From positions 1,258,445-1,322,444 of the forward strand of contig JAAOMT010000703.1 in the NCBI GenBank assembly GCA_016748015.1: 64,000 nucleotides of DNA, written 5' to 3'. The DNA comes from Geosiphon pyriformis (Eukaryota; Glomeromycota; Glomeromycetes; Archaeosporales; Geosiphonaceae). This document shows, one piece after another, positions 36,422-47,480 of this stretch (within the stretch, counting starts at the first letter, position 1; the number at the start of each line of letters is the position of its first letter). The position numbers and the translations under genes were made by a program. The notes beneath the pieces were generated by a model. The model had not been told where the DNA came from. It made no database searches and was given only the letters and a program-made list of their open reading frames with translations.

Positions 36422-37879
36422 ATGAAAAATTTTATTTTTATTCTGCTGTTTATATCTATAAAAATTTATTTGAATTCTAGCAAGAACATTTCATTTAACC
36501 AAAATGATTTAGGATTGGACTTCGATAAAGAGTTGAACAAAACCCTATTTAAAGGTATTTAACTTTTAATTGTCTCTGGTCAAATTACTAGGGTAAATTC
36601 CTTATCAAAACTTGAAGTTGTAAATAAAAAAGTTTCGAGATTAAGGCCCTTTGAGGAAGAGGAAAACAAGAATTTAATGAGGTTAGGAAAAGAAAAAAAA
36701 CTGTATGGGAAACGAACACAAAATCCGTCGGGCCCAATAAAAAAGGAATTCAAAACAGAAAAAATCAAATTTTTCGACAAGACTGCAATATTTTTTATGA
36801 GGCGGATGGCAGAAATTGCAAATTTTGCCTATTGTAGCACGTCAAATCGAATCGGAAGAGTTGTAGGGGATAACGAAGTGATTGGTAAATAATCGTTATT
36901 TAAAATACAATTTATGCTAAAGTGAAAAGATTGCTAAAAATATACTTTTGGATTTTACAGCTGATGTTTCCATCGATAAGAAAAATGGCGTCAAATTTGT
37001 CGTATACTTTCGAGGAGCAAACCTTAGTAAAGAGCAATGGCGTCAGAGATCAATTTTGACGAGTGAAGTACAATTGGATCCTTTTCGGGAGGAAAAAAGC
37101 ATAGTCGATGCTATTTGGTTAAAGCATACCAAGATGATGATGCCTTTATTGATCAAAAGGTTTAAACGATTACATAATCCTGATAATGTTTCTTTTGTTG
37201 GACATGGAATTGGTGGAGGTAAATCTTTTGCTACCAAAAATAATATATGTTTAAAAAAAACTTTGTTTTGCCTACAAATAAATACTAATATTTTTCCTCT
37301 AAAGCATATGCAACGCTAGCCGCCTTGTATTTTCGTAATCTTATAGTTAACGGAACGTTAGAATCAAATCGGAATATAAAGATAAATAAAATTAATATTA
37401 TCACATTTGGTGCTCCTCGAATCGGAAATTTAGCATTTGTTAAGCAAGTGAAGCAATCAATTCATCTTAAAAATCTTTTCCGGATAACTCATTTGAACGA
37501 TTGGCTTTCTCGGGATTTTATGTCCAAGCGTATGTTTTTACATCATGAGGTGGAGTATTGGTTAGACAATTCAAAAGATGATTGTGGGTGTCTTTCAGAA
37601 AAACAAATTCTTTTTCAATGTTTTGGGCGAAACTCCAGGCAAGAGATTGATGAAAATGAGGTAAATTTTAAATTAGAAAAGCTTTCTTTTATTATACAAT
37701 TATTATGAGCATTACAATCATTACAATCACTTTTTTAGGAATGCAATTTGGGAACAGTCGACTCCGAAGAAGGGAATAATATTATGGACCCAAATATTGG
37801 GCCTTACTTTGGTATTAGCTTCGGCACATGTAACTCCAACAGAATTACCTTTTCAGAAGATGAGTCTTATTTTTATTAA
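36422..37879 (+). CDS. Secreted class 3 lipase-like protein, Ser-less (copy 5, complete)
   Basis: Exons 36422-36554, 36618-36884, 36961-37218, 37305-37660, 37739-37879; about 384 residues. Signal-peptide-like start MKNFIFILLFISIKIYL. Lipase motifs: MRRMAEIANFAYC, YFRGANLSKEQW (RGA where the other copies have RGP), GHGIGG (nucleophile position 216 is Gly), TFGAPRIGN, THLNDWLSRDF (Asp) and FLHHEVEYW (His). The Cys-rich tail ends ITFSEDESYFY. Exons 4 and 5 are almost identical to copy 4, consistent with a recent tandem duplication or gene conversion. Reading frame fully open. Confidence 0.86.
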
Positions 37880-38029
37880 TTTTTTTAATGTTACAGGAAC
37901 CAATGATTGTTGGTATTATGGTACAGCGGCTTTTACCTCTGAACAATACATCGTATTTATGAATTTGAGAATTTTTTTGGCTATAGATTTTTTATTATGT
38001 CTTCGAAGCTAATAAAGCAATTATTGTTT

Positions 38030-38870
38030 CTTCTACTATAATTAAAAAACCAACAACTAAAAAAGTTCTTTCAATAATAAAAGCAATTAAAAAAACATTA
38101 TTAAAATGTTTCTTTAAGTAAATCGAATTTAAAGCAGTTTTTAATTGTTTTAAAAGCAATTTTTTCTCTTTGAATTGAAGGTTTTTTAGTTAAGATTTTT
38201 TCCAAACACATTAGAAATAGTCATAATATTGTTAAAATTACTACCAAATATCTTAAACTTTTCAACAATAAATTAGTAATAAGATCATTGTTTTTTTAAT
38301 CATTACAATATTTTTTAATTTGCCAGAAAACCAAAACAGCCAAAAAGCAATTATTACCATTATCAACTTTAATAATAGCAAATTTTTTTTTAAAACACCA
38401 ATTCTGTATTTTTTAAAAACTTAATTTTACTAATATTGTTTTAAAGCCAGCTTTTTTTTCTTTAAAAATAAAGCTTTAGTTTTTGTACTTAACATTAATT
38501 CTTTTATTAGTTTTGTTTTATTAATTTTAACCATAAAAATTAATTTCAATCTAAGCAAAAATGTATCTATTAAGAAAAATACAAATTAGCATTTGATAAT
38601 GTTATTTAATACAATTATTTTCAGCCAATTATTTTTTATTAAAAGGTAAAACAAGTGGTTAATATGTATTTTTTAATTACCAATTAGCATTATTTAATTC
38701 ATAAAACTAAATTTTTTTTGAAACCTAAAACAACAAACTTTTTTGTTGTACTGTAATATTTTTTAATATTATACCTAATAACTAAAAATTATTACCAACT
38801 ATTAAAAAATTTGTAAATAAATAATTTTTGTCTTAATCTTTAATGTATTGTCTAATGTTTTTCTTAAAAT
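38030..38870. other. AT-saturated DNA after the lipase tandem
   Basis: Begins abruptly after unit 5. No protein-like frame identified; probably decayed repeat. Confidence 0.4.
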
Positions 38871-39600
38871 AATCTTCAAATATTTGGTAAAATTGTTGGT
38901 ATTAAGTTAAAACCTACTAGCTTGTAATAATATTCTATTGTATATTTTAAAACTTAGTTTTAACTAATTTACTTTTTAACACCTGATTAATATTTGTAAA
39001 AAAACAGCATTAAAATCTTTTCTAATTCAAAAAAAATTATTGTTTCAAAAAATACATTTAAGACCAAATTAGTTATTTTGGTTATATAGTTTAAAAAATT
39101 AGTAATATAATTGGGCAAATTTTTGATTAAATCTATTTTATTTTCAATTAACAAATTTTGATTATTGTTAAAATTATAAAGTCCTTAATACTGTTGTTGT
39201 TAAAGATGTTATATTAAATAAAAATATATTATTTTTTATTATATTAAAAATACCAAGGTTTAAAATTTTAAGTTTTTAATTATATTAAATGTTTTTTAAA
39301 AACATCTAGTTCAAAAATTTTGTATTAAACAGATTAATTAATTTTATTTCGTAGATCTAAGTTGTTAGCTAATTTGTTATGCTTTTAATAATTAATTTTG
39401 TAAAACTAAATAAAAAAACTTACTTTATTAAAAACATAAATTCAGAACTTGGTTTTAATAATATATTTACTTTAATAAATATTATTAGCTGTTTTGTTAT
39501 AAAATCAACTTTTTTAAAAGCTTAAATAATTATTTAACTGTAAATTTTAAAAAAATACTCGAAAATATTGCCATATATATTTAAATTAATAAAAATTAAA
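38870..39600 (+). mobile_element. Decayed repeat family B, copy e
   Basis: Aligns with copy a over about 19230-19600 (landmarks AAAAAATACATTTAAGACCA and TTATAAAGTCC). Fragmentary. Confidence 0.4.
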
Positions 39601-42600
39601 AATACTGTTAATTTTAAAACTATATTTAATGAAAAAAAAAAATTTCGATACAATTGTATATTATAAAAATACAAAAATATTTGTACAAAGTTTGTACAAA
39701 ATTTTATAAGCTGTATAATATTACCAATAATGTTTCTGGATTTTATTATTTCTATTATTTTTATTACTTTGATTTATTTATCACTTGATCAATCAATTTT
39801 GCAAAATTTTTTTTATTTTTATCATTATATATTTTATTGTATGTTTAATATTTTGAAATTTCTGTATTTTTTTTTTGAAGTTTCAACACAATAAATAATT
39901 TTTATGTAATATCATATTATGTTTGTTTGTGTTTGCAGTTTTATGTAATTTAATTAATAGTATTACTTTAAATTTCTTTGAAAATTTTGAAGACTAAATA
40001 AATAAATTAATATATTAGGCCAATTATATTAAATTTTTGCAAATTGTGGTAATAATAACAATATTTTATATCTTATTTTTGAATTAATTCAAATTTAATA
40101 AAAATATATTTGGTGTAACTTTTAATATGGTTAAATGTTGTCGTATTATTTATGAATAAGAAATAAAATTATATTTTTAAATGTAATGTTTGATATTTTT
40201 TTAATTTTTTGTATTTATTGAGAAAATAATATTGTTTAATAGAAAACAAAATTAAACATATAAAATAAATAACTATTTTTAAAATTGATTTAACAGTTTA
40301 TAAAAAAATAAATTTTTATTTTATTTGTTAAGAAATAATAAAAAATAAAATTTTATAAGCTTTAAATTTAAATAACACAATTAATATATTTATATATTTA
40401 ATTAAAAAAATTAAAATTTAATATAAACAATTTTCATTAACTTTTAATTTAATTTAATAACACAAAATAAATTAAAAAATCAATAATTCAAGTTTTTTTA
40501 CAAAATTAAACAAACTGTTAAACAAATAACATTGATTGAATAAAAAAAAATTAATTTCGTATTAAAATTCTTATTTCAATTTAAACTCAATAAATAGACT
40601 TTTAACTGGATTGTAAATTTATGTAATAAAGCTTTTATATAGTTTGTTGTTTATTACAAAAAAAATTGTACAATAAGTTTTACTTAAGTATTGTTTGTAT
40701 TAAATATGATGGAATAAAATTATTTTATAACATATTTGTATTAAAAAATTATTAAAAATTTTTTAATGTAAAAAGATATGTTGTTTTAATATAGTTATAT
40801 ATAAATAGCATATAAATATTAATCACATTTATTGTAAAACATATATATATTACAAGTAAATAGATAATGGTTAAATTATTTTTAAAAAAGTATATCAAAA
40901 AATATAGAAAATATTATTTATGTAACTATATATTTATTATTATTAAAATACATATTTATTGTTTAATAAATTATAAATTTCTTTATATTATTATTTTTTA
41001 AATATTTAAAAAAGTTAATTTCTTTTAGAATTGATTAAGATAGTACATATACGTGTCACCCAAAAAAAATCAAAACTAACCTGAATCAACATACTTCTTT
41101 TGCAAACTTAACTTTTATCTTACAGGTTATAAACCTTTTAAATTTAGCAAAAGTTTTTTTATCCCAATGTATTGCAACAGCATTAAAGTCATTATCACTT
41201 ACAAAACATATCAGAATATCTACAACCTCTTTAATTATTTCTATTGTAAAACAAATGATCAATATGTATTTAAACGGTGGTAAATTAAAATAAAAAACAT
41301 ATTTGTAATTGAAAATTATGAATTTTAGCTGTTTGATGCTTTTTTTTACATGTTAAATCTATTCAACAGATACTTACTAATTTTTGCATTTAATAATTGA
41401 TATAATACAAATAATATAATTTAAGATTTATATAAAATTATACTTTGAAGAAAAATTGTATTAAAGCTAATATTTACAATATAAAAAAATTTATTTGTTA
41501 ATTTTTCTTGTAAAATTTTTATATATTTCAATATAATTCAGAAAATCATATTTTATTCTATGAAATCTCAGCTGTCAACAAAATATCACTTTAAAATTCG
41601 CCCTATTGGAGTGGTCGGAAATATAAAAATTACCTGTACATAGTTTTTACAGAATCAGAATATTTCAGGAAAATTTCTCATTATAATATGTGATATTGTT
41701 AGTATTTTTCTTGAAAATTTTTTATTTTAAAGATGAAATTTTTCTGGGTTAAGAGATAGAAAAAATATTGGTTTAAACCGAATATGATATTAATACTTTG
41801 GATATTTTAAAGGGAACTTTAATGAATTCTCATCTCATGTTTTCAATCATTTTGCTCAATAAAACTCTTAAATTTATTTATCTCTAAAGTTTTCTAAAAA
41901 ATAGTTAATCTTGAAAGTTAAGTTTCAGGCTCACAACTTTTTAACTTGAACATTTTATGTTCTATCCTTAGAAAATTATAGAAAGTAATTATCTTATATT
42001 TTAAGATAAAGGAGAGATTTAATTCATCATATCCGTTGTGCTTCATAGCTGAACTTATAAATCTTAGCAATAAATCTCTGCTTGTTGAAATACAGTATAT
42101 ATTATTTTTGCTATAGTATTTTAATATTAAAACCAATCTATCAGCTTAAGATTAGTCATTAAGGAAATATCGCTTATTCCATTTATATTAGTCTCTTTTT
42201 ATTGAGTTACAACCTTTCCAGTTTTCCATCATATGATTTTAGAAGTAATTATTTCGATGTAATTATTCAATTATAATTGAGTTATTATCTACTGGCCTTA
42301 AAAAAGTTGATTTATTAAAACAATTAGACCAAGATCGCCAGGAAACCAATTTAAAGACCCCGATTTGAAAATCTTAACCATCAGGATGATAAAAAAGGAA
42401 GTTAAGTCAATCACCTATATTTAATGTACTTCCCGTTATTAAAGACTATTTTGAACCTTCAATCATCTTTCTGATAGGAAATTTTGTTCTTTACGTGATG
42501 AGTTTATGGTTGGCCTTCTAAGAGATTAACTATATCTTTTGAAATCCTTAGATAAATGTAATAACGTTTATGACTTAATCAAAAAAAAACTTTATTTAAC

Positions 42601-44106
42601 TTGCCTCTTAATGATTTAAAGGATTTAACATATTAAATTAAAGGAAAATGCATTTGATGAAATAAATTTGTCAGGATGATAGCAAAAACTTATTCTAACA
42701 GTGGTCCCGACCATTACAAAATTTAGGGCTTTTTGTCCGTAAAACTGAATCGATATGAAACTAATAATTAAAAATGACTTTATTCAATTTATATAGATGT
42801 AAAATGATTTTGTTTTTACAATGTTTTTAAATTTTAAGAAAAGCAGTCAGTTTAAAAATCAGTATTTGTCTTTTATTGTGATTTATAATTGACTAATAAT
42901 ATATATATAATGTATAATTTATTTTTCAATATGATATTGTTTTTAATATCCTTTTTGAAAAAATTCTTAATAAAATAATTAATAAAGTTTTATTTTAAAA
43001 AAACTATTGTTTGTTCTTTAAACTTACTTTTATTCCAAATTATGTTAAAAATATTTTGTTAATAAAATTAATATTTTAAAATATCACAAAATTTACAAAA
43101 ATATCTATAACAATAATAGATAGATAATAATAAAAAGTTTTGATTAATATAAAATTAATTGATTTATTAAAATAAGTTTTAAAATAATGAATAATTGATT
43201 GAATTGCAAAAATAACTGTAGGGGCAATTTTAAATAATTTGTATTTTATAAAAAAATATTAATAATATATGGATAATTCATGTTTACACTATAATAATGC
43301 AACATAAATTTAATAAAACGATAAAATAGAGAACTTCAATTCAGATGAATCAGCTTATCAAACCTTCTGAAAAGCTGTCACATGCAAATTTTAATTATAT
43401 ATTCAATAAAAATTTGGAAAAATAATATAAAGGACAAAAATAGGTTCAAAATAGATTGTAAGTTACAGAATTAAATAATAAATAAGTTTTCGATTCTTAT
43501 ATTCAGTTAAATTGATGTGAAAATTTATATTTTAGTATGAATAATCCCATTTTTATATTAGGTTTATAAAAAAAACTTATTAAAATCATTCAAATATTTA
43601 TCAGAAAGGTATAATAGTAAAATAGAGTAGTCCAGATAACTTTTGGGGAAAATCTTATTTTAAAACATCAAAAACTTTTGAAAATATAGGTGGAAGAATT
43701 TTCAACAAGATTGAGGAAGAACAATTTCTTTTTCTTTAAAGAATTATTACTCACAAATAACTTTGCATGTTGCAAGAGAATTAGTAAACAAACTTGACTA
43801 GCTTTTTAGTTATCATCCGAAATGACTAGTATCTGGTGTTGCTGATACATTTCAAGTAATTTTCATTTTACTCGAACATTAAAATTTTATGTAACAGTTA
43901 TATCTGATTACTCTTTGTAGGATTGCCATTTTTAGATAATTCAAGTTTTTTGTGATTAAAATGACGAAAAACAACATATTCAGTTTTCGTAACAAAATTT
44001 TAACACGATAAATATGAAGTCTTTCCTTTTTCCACAGATTTCTCTCAAAAAACTAGTGAACCAATATCCAAGACAATTTTAAAAAATAATTAGAATTTAT
44101 TTAATC
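39600..44106. other. Intergenic; no gene seen
   Basis: 39.6-41 kb is AT-saturated. From about 41050 the composition becomes more normal. 42300-42660 is relatively GC-rich with scattered stops and no recognisable protein. No supported feature. Confidence 0.4.
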
Positions 44107-44791
44107 ATGGATGATCCGTCTCCCCATAATGGAGTAGATGACATTGCGCCTGTTGCAATGAGTGATGAAACGGTTTTCCCTGATTTAAAATTTCTTAAAT
44201 TCACTGTTTTTTAAATGGGCGAAAAATATTGAGAAAAATCTGAGAAACTTTTTTTCATTCTTTTAAGGTCCAACCAGCACCATCAAAACCCACACAAAAA
44301 AACAGTCAATTTTATCCAAAATTTCATGCAGGTCGGTTTTGTTTGGCCTTAATTGTAATAATTATAGGAGGAACTTTGGGTGAGTAATTACTTTTATGCT
44401 TTTTAATTTTGTAAATTATTTTTCTTTTAAGATTTTTGCATGACCTGATTTTTTTAATTTATTATTATTACTACTACTACTAGTTTGGATTGGATTATCC
44501 TTTTGATATATATTTCATTGATAAAACTTTATTTTTATCTCTTTTAATTTATACCGTGAAATTTGAATTGAATGTAGCTTAAAATCACTTTGTGTTTAAC
44601 ATGTTATATCATTTTTAGTGTTTTATTATTTTGTTTCAAAATTTTTGAAGTTTTTAAAATCTAAAATTTCATAATAAATCCAAGAAAAGCTATACATGTC
44701 GTTTAATTTAGATTTCAATTTATGGATAGCCTGACCACACAATAAATATTTAACAAACATATATTTGCAGTTTTAAGACTTTTTCTTAGTC

Positions 44792-44834
<43 letters not shown>

Positions 44835-45466
44835 GACAATTATGCTAGAATAAAGATTCTCTTGTTTGAACTCTTTTAAAAAAATTTTACACTTATTTCA
44901 AAATAAAAATTTAGAATTTAGAATGAATCAAAGTAGTGTCACAGGAATTGCAAAAAACGAATCAATTATAAATGTCTAAATTACAAAAAATGCTGTATAA
45001 ATTATATAATTAGTTAGATTGAATTAAATAAACTTTCAATTTCTATTTAGGGATCTATTAACACCGGAATTATTGATATTTTTAAAGTAAAGTTCTTAAT
45101 TAGTTTGTATTGTAAAAGGTAAATTTTTATTTTATTTGATCTTTGCTTTACTGAGTATAATCCAACCATTATGTACAGGTTACAACATGTTCAAACATAG
45201 ATGTCAATCGTGGAAATTAGTATCAAAAAACAAAAATTCCATTTTAAAGGTGAAAAAGAGAACACACAAAATTTCATTTCGAGGTGAGAAAATTTTTTGC
45301 ATTGAACGAAAAACTTTATTCTGAGAAAAAAAGAGCTTTTTTAAAATGTTAAGTGCCTATATATTTTTTTCTTCTTTTGATAATAATGACAAATTATTCT
45401 ATGACACAAATTACGGTACTTACAGCTTGGACGGTGCGAATAAATGACATTTTAGTGTTGCACTAA
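44107..45466 (+). CDS. Possible four-exon small membrane protein (about 107 aa), unknown function
   Basis: Proposed exons 44107-44172, 44268-44379, 45179-45283 and 45426-45466. Phases are 0, 1, 1 and the frame closes at TAA. Exon 1 starts MDDPSPHNGVDDIAPVAMSD. Exon 2 has a Pro/Gln-rich part and then a hydrophobic helix (FCLALIVIIIGG) ending at a good donor (GG/GTGAGT). Exon 3 starts GYNMFKHRCQSWKLVSKN and is very basic, with donor GAG/GTGAGA. Exon 4 ends WTVRINDILVLH. One transmembrane segment is predicted by eye. The weak link is the first donor (ACG/GTTTTC). The consistent phases across three junctions are the main evidence. No family recognised. Confidence 0.42.
44792..44834. repeat. (ATT)n microsatellite in the second intron
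   Basis: About 14 ATT/TTA units within the proposed 44380-45178 intron. Confidence 0.9.
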
Positions 45467-45699
45467 TCTTGGCTGAAAAAATAAGGAGGAAAATTAAATG
45501 GGAAATACCGAGCAGCCATAATTTCTACAGAAATTCAAAATTTTATTCTAAAGTAATTTTGCACTCATAAATATTTGGTTAAGTTTCGAAATGTATGTTT
45601 CTTATCAATGGTAATATTAAAGAGCAAAACCACTTAATAAAGAAAATCTAAAATAATTTGACGTTTTTCCTTATTTCAAAAATTTATTGAAAATATTTT

Positions 45700-46120
45700 A
45701 TCTAATAATGCCTAAAGGAACAATAACTTGGTCATTCCGCCATCACAAAGAGAAATAAATGTAAATATCGAAACACATACCATTGATGGATGCACTGCCA
45801 TTTTTTCCCAACCATGTTCAGAGAACGTAATTTTTGATTACAACAACAAACCATCACAGTTTAGTCAACTACAACCTTTGCCGTGATTGCTAGAGAATCT
45901 TTTCGTTAAAGCCATTTTTACAATTTATGTTCTAATTTTTCTTGAAAGATACGTTAAACACTATACCCATTGCTATTCATGAGGCCTACTAAGTTAATTT
46001 ATGATCCCAAATAACAAGTAACTATATTTAAAATACACTTAGAATATACAGTTTTCTCGCTTTATTAATTATGTCTCTCAAATTAATACACGTTTATATG
46101 AAAATCACAAAAATTTTCCG
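45700..46120 (+). repeat. Duplicated block Y, copy B
   Basis: Reverse-complement match to 11210-11685, covering the small conserved ORF and its 3' flank. Confidence 0.6.
45729..45912 (+). pseudogene. Frameshifted copy of the small conserved ORF
   Basis: Reads EINVNIETHTIDGCTAIFSQ in one frame, then TTFAVIARESFR and a stop in another. These are the conserved core and C-terminus of the 81-residue product at 11428-11673. The frame change lies between about 45845 and 45880. No ATG matching the Gln/Asn-rich start is evident. Confidence 0.5.
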
Positions 46121-46149
46121 AGAGAAACTATATAATGGCTAAAAACCAC

Positions 46150-46500
46150 ATGCTCACTTTTATGCTTAATCCCTTTTAATAATACTCCAGAAAATAAACT
46201 ATTAATGATAAGAGAGACTTACCGACAATATCCTTAGAAATGATGGTCGCTATTTTTTTACCATTCTGTCAAATCGCTTTTCGTTTTCCTATTTGGTTAT
46301 TAGAATCATAGCAAACGAATTTTACAATATTCGCTATGTACCTTAGAAATATTATTATTTTTTTACCCAAAATTTAACTTTAGTTTTTGTGAACCTTAAA
46401 TAGCTTTTTATGGCATTAAAGCTCATTTTCTGCTTGTTTCATATTAATTTCTTTTTCTTTCTTTATTCTTTGTCTGTTTAATACAAAGCATGCCAAAGAA
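46150..46500 (-). pseudogene. Relic of lipase-like exon 2 (better preserved)
   Basis: The minus strand keeps the exon-2 donor context of lipase-like copy 2 (GATATTGTCGGTAAG here versus GATATTGTCGGTAATC). Upstream of it, blocks correspond to the basic Lys/Glu stretch and the MAKIAN-type helix, but are interrupted. No flanking lipase exons are seen. Homologous to 10780-11140 in direct orientation. Confidence 0.5.
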
Positions 46501-47480
46501 AGCTTTTTATCTTATGAATCTCTAGAATATTTATTCGAATATCGAATTTTTTAATTCTTCAAAGATTAAGAATTACTAATAAAAACCAATTGTATATACT
46601 AACTTATAATGCCAAACATTGTGTATTTAGGATAACAAATTTATTAATTATTTGGGTATATTATCTTTTACTTAAAGAAAAGTTCAATTAAAGAGATTTT
46701 GTGTGTGATTGAATCGTTTGCATAATCTCTTAAGAATAATTACTATTGATAGCATTAAATTTTTTTCAGGTGTAAATATTAATGTCATACTATAAATAAT
46801 AATCAAATATATATAGTAGCTTGCAAGAGTCATTTGCCACTCGAGAAATCTTTTGTCCCAAATAAGAAAAAATGTACATTTATTTACAATCTAACCAATT
46901 CGGAGCCGATTTGCATTCTGTAACATACAAGATAAGTGGCTAAGTCTAATAATTTTTTAATTTTCATCTTCATAAAGCTAGAAAAAACAAGAACAATAAA
47001 AGTAGAAATGAATGACAAAAGAAAATTATAGCAAGTGCTTATATATTTTAATCTATTTTAATCAGATTAGAAGAATTATAAAGTGGCTTTGTAAATTATG
47101 TTTTTATTAAACAGACAGTATTTTTTGCAAATTATAACTATTATTCTACTTTTTTATATATGTATTAAGTAAAAAATTATTTTAATATTCTTTTTTTTAT
47201 TCAGTTTTTTTCTTAAGCTATTTGTTTTAATATATATTTATAAAGCTAATTACTATAGACATCTTTGTTTTAAGCATAACCAAAGAAAAAAGCAGAAAAA
47301 AAATTCATTTTGTGTTAAAAAAACATAATAGATTATAAGTTTAACAAATTAAACAAAAAAACTAAAAAAAATAATTAAAAATAAAAAAACTTCTTTCTCT
47401 CTTATGTCTAAAATTCTCCAAAAAACCAATTTTAAAAAAAAAGTTTTTTTGTTTTATTTTTTCTCTACTGTTTTGCTTTT
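46500..47480. other. Intergenic, no gene seen
   Basis: AT-rich, becoming AT-saturated toward the old LINE. No supported feature. Confidence 0.45.

Larger units (their letters stand above)
35410..38030 (+). repeat. Lipase-unit segmental duplication, unit 5
   Basis: Direct copy of unit 4. The 3' similarity (CGTATTTATGAATTTGAG, then TCTTCGAAGCTAATAAAG) stops near 38030, where AT-saturated DNA begins abruptly. That looks like an insertion or deletion boundary. Confidence 0.75.

Noticed and set aside
41600-42730. A DNA transposon with GTGGTC ends (41612 and 42703)
   Set aside because: The two similar stretches are in the same orientation, not inverted. No target duplication or transposase remnant was found.
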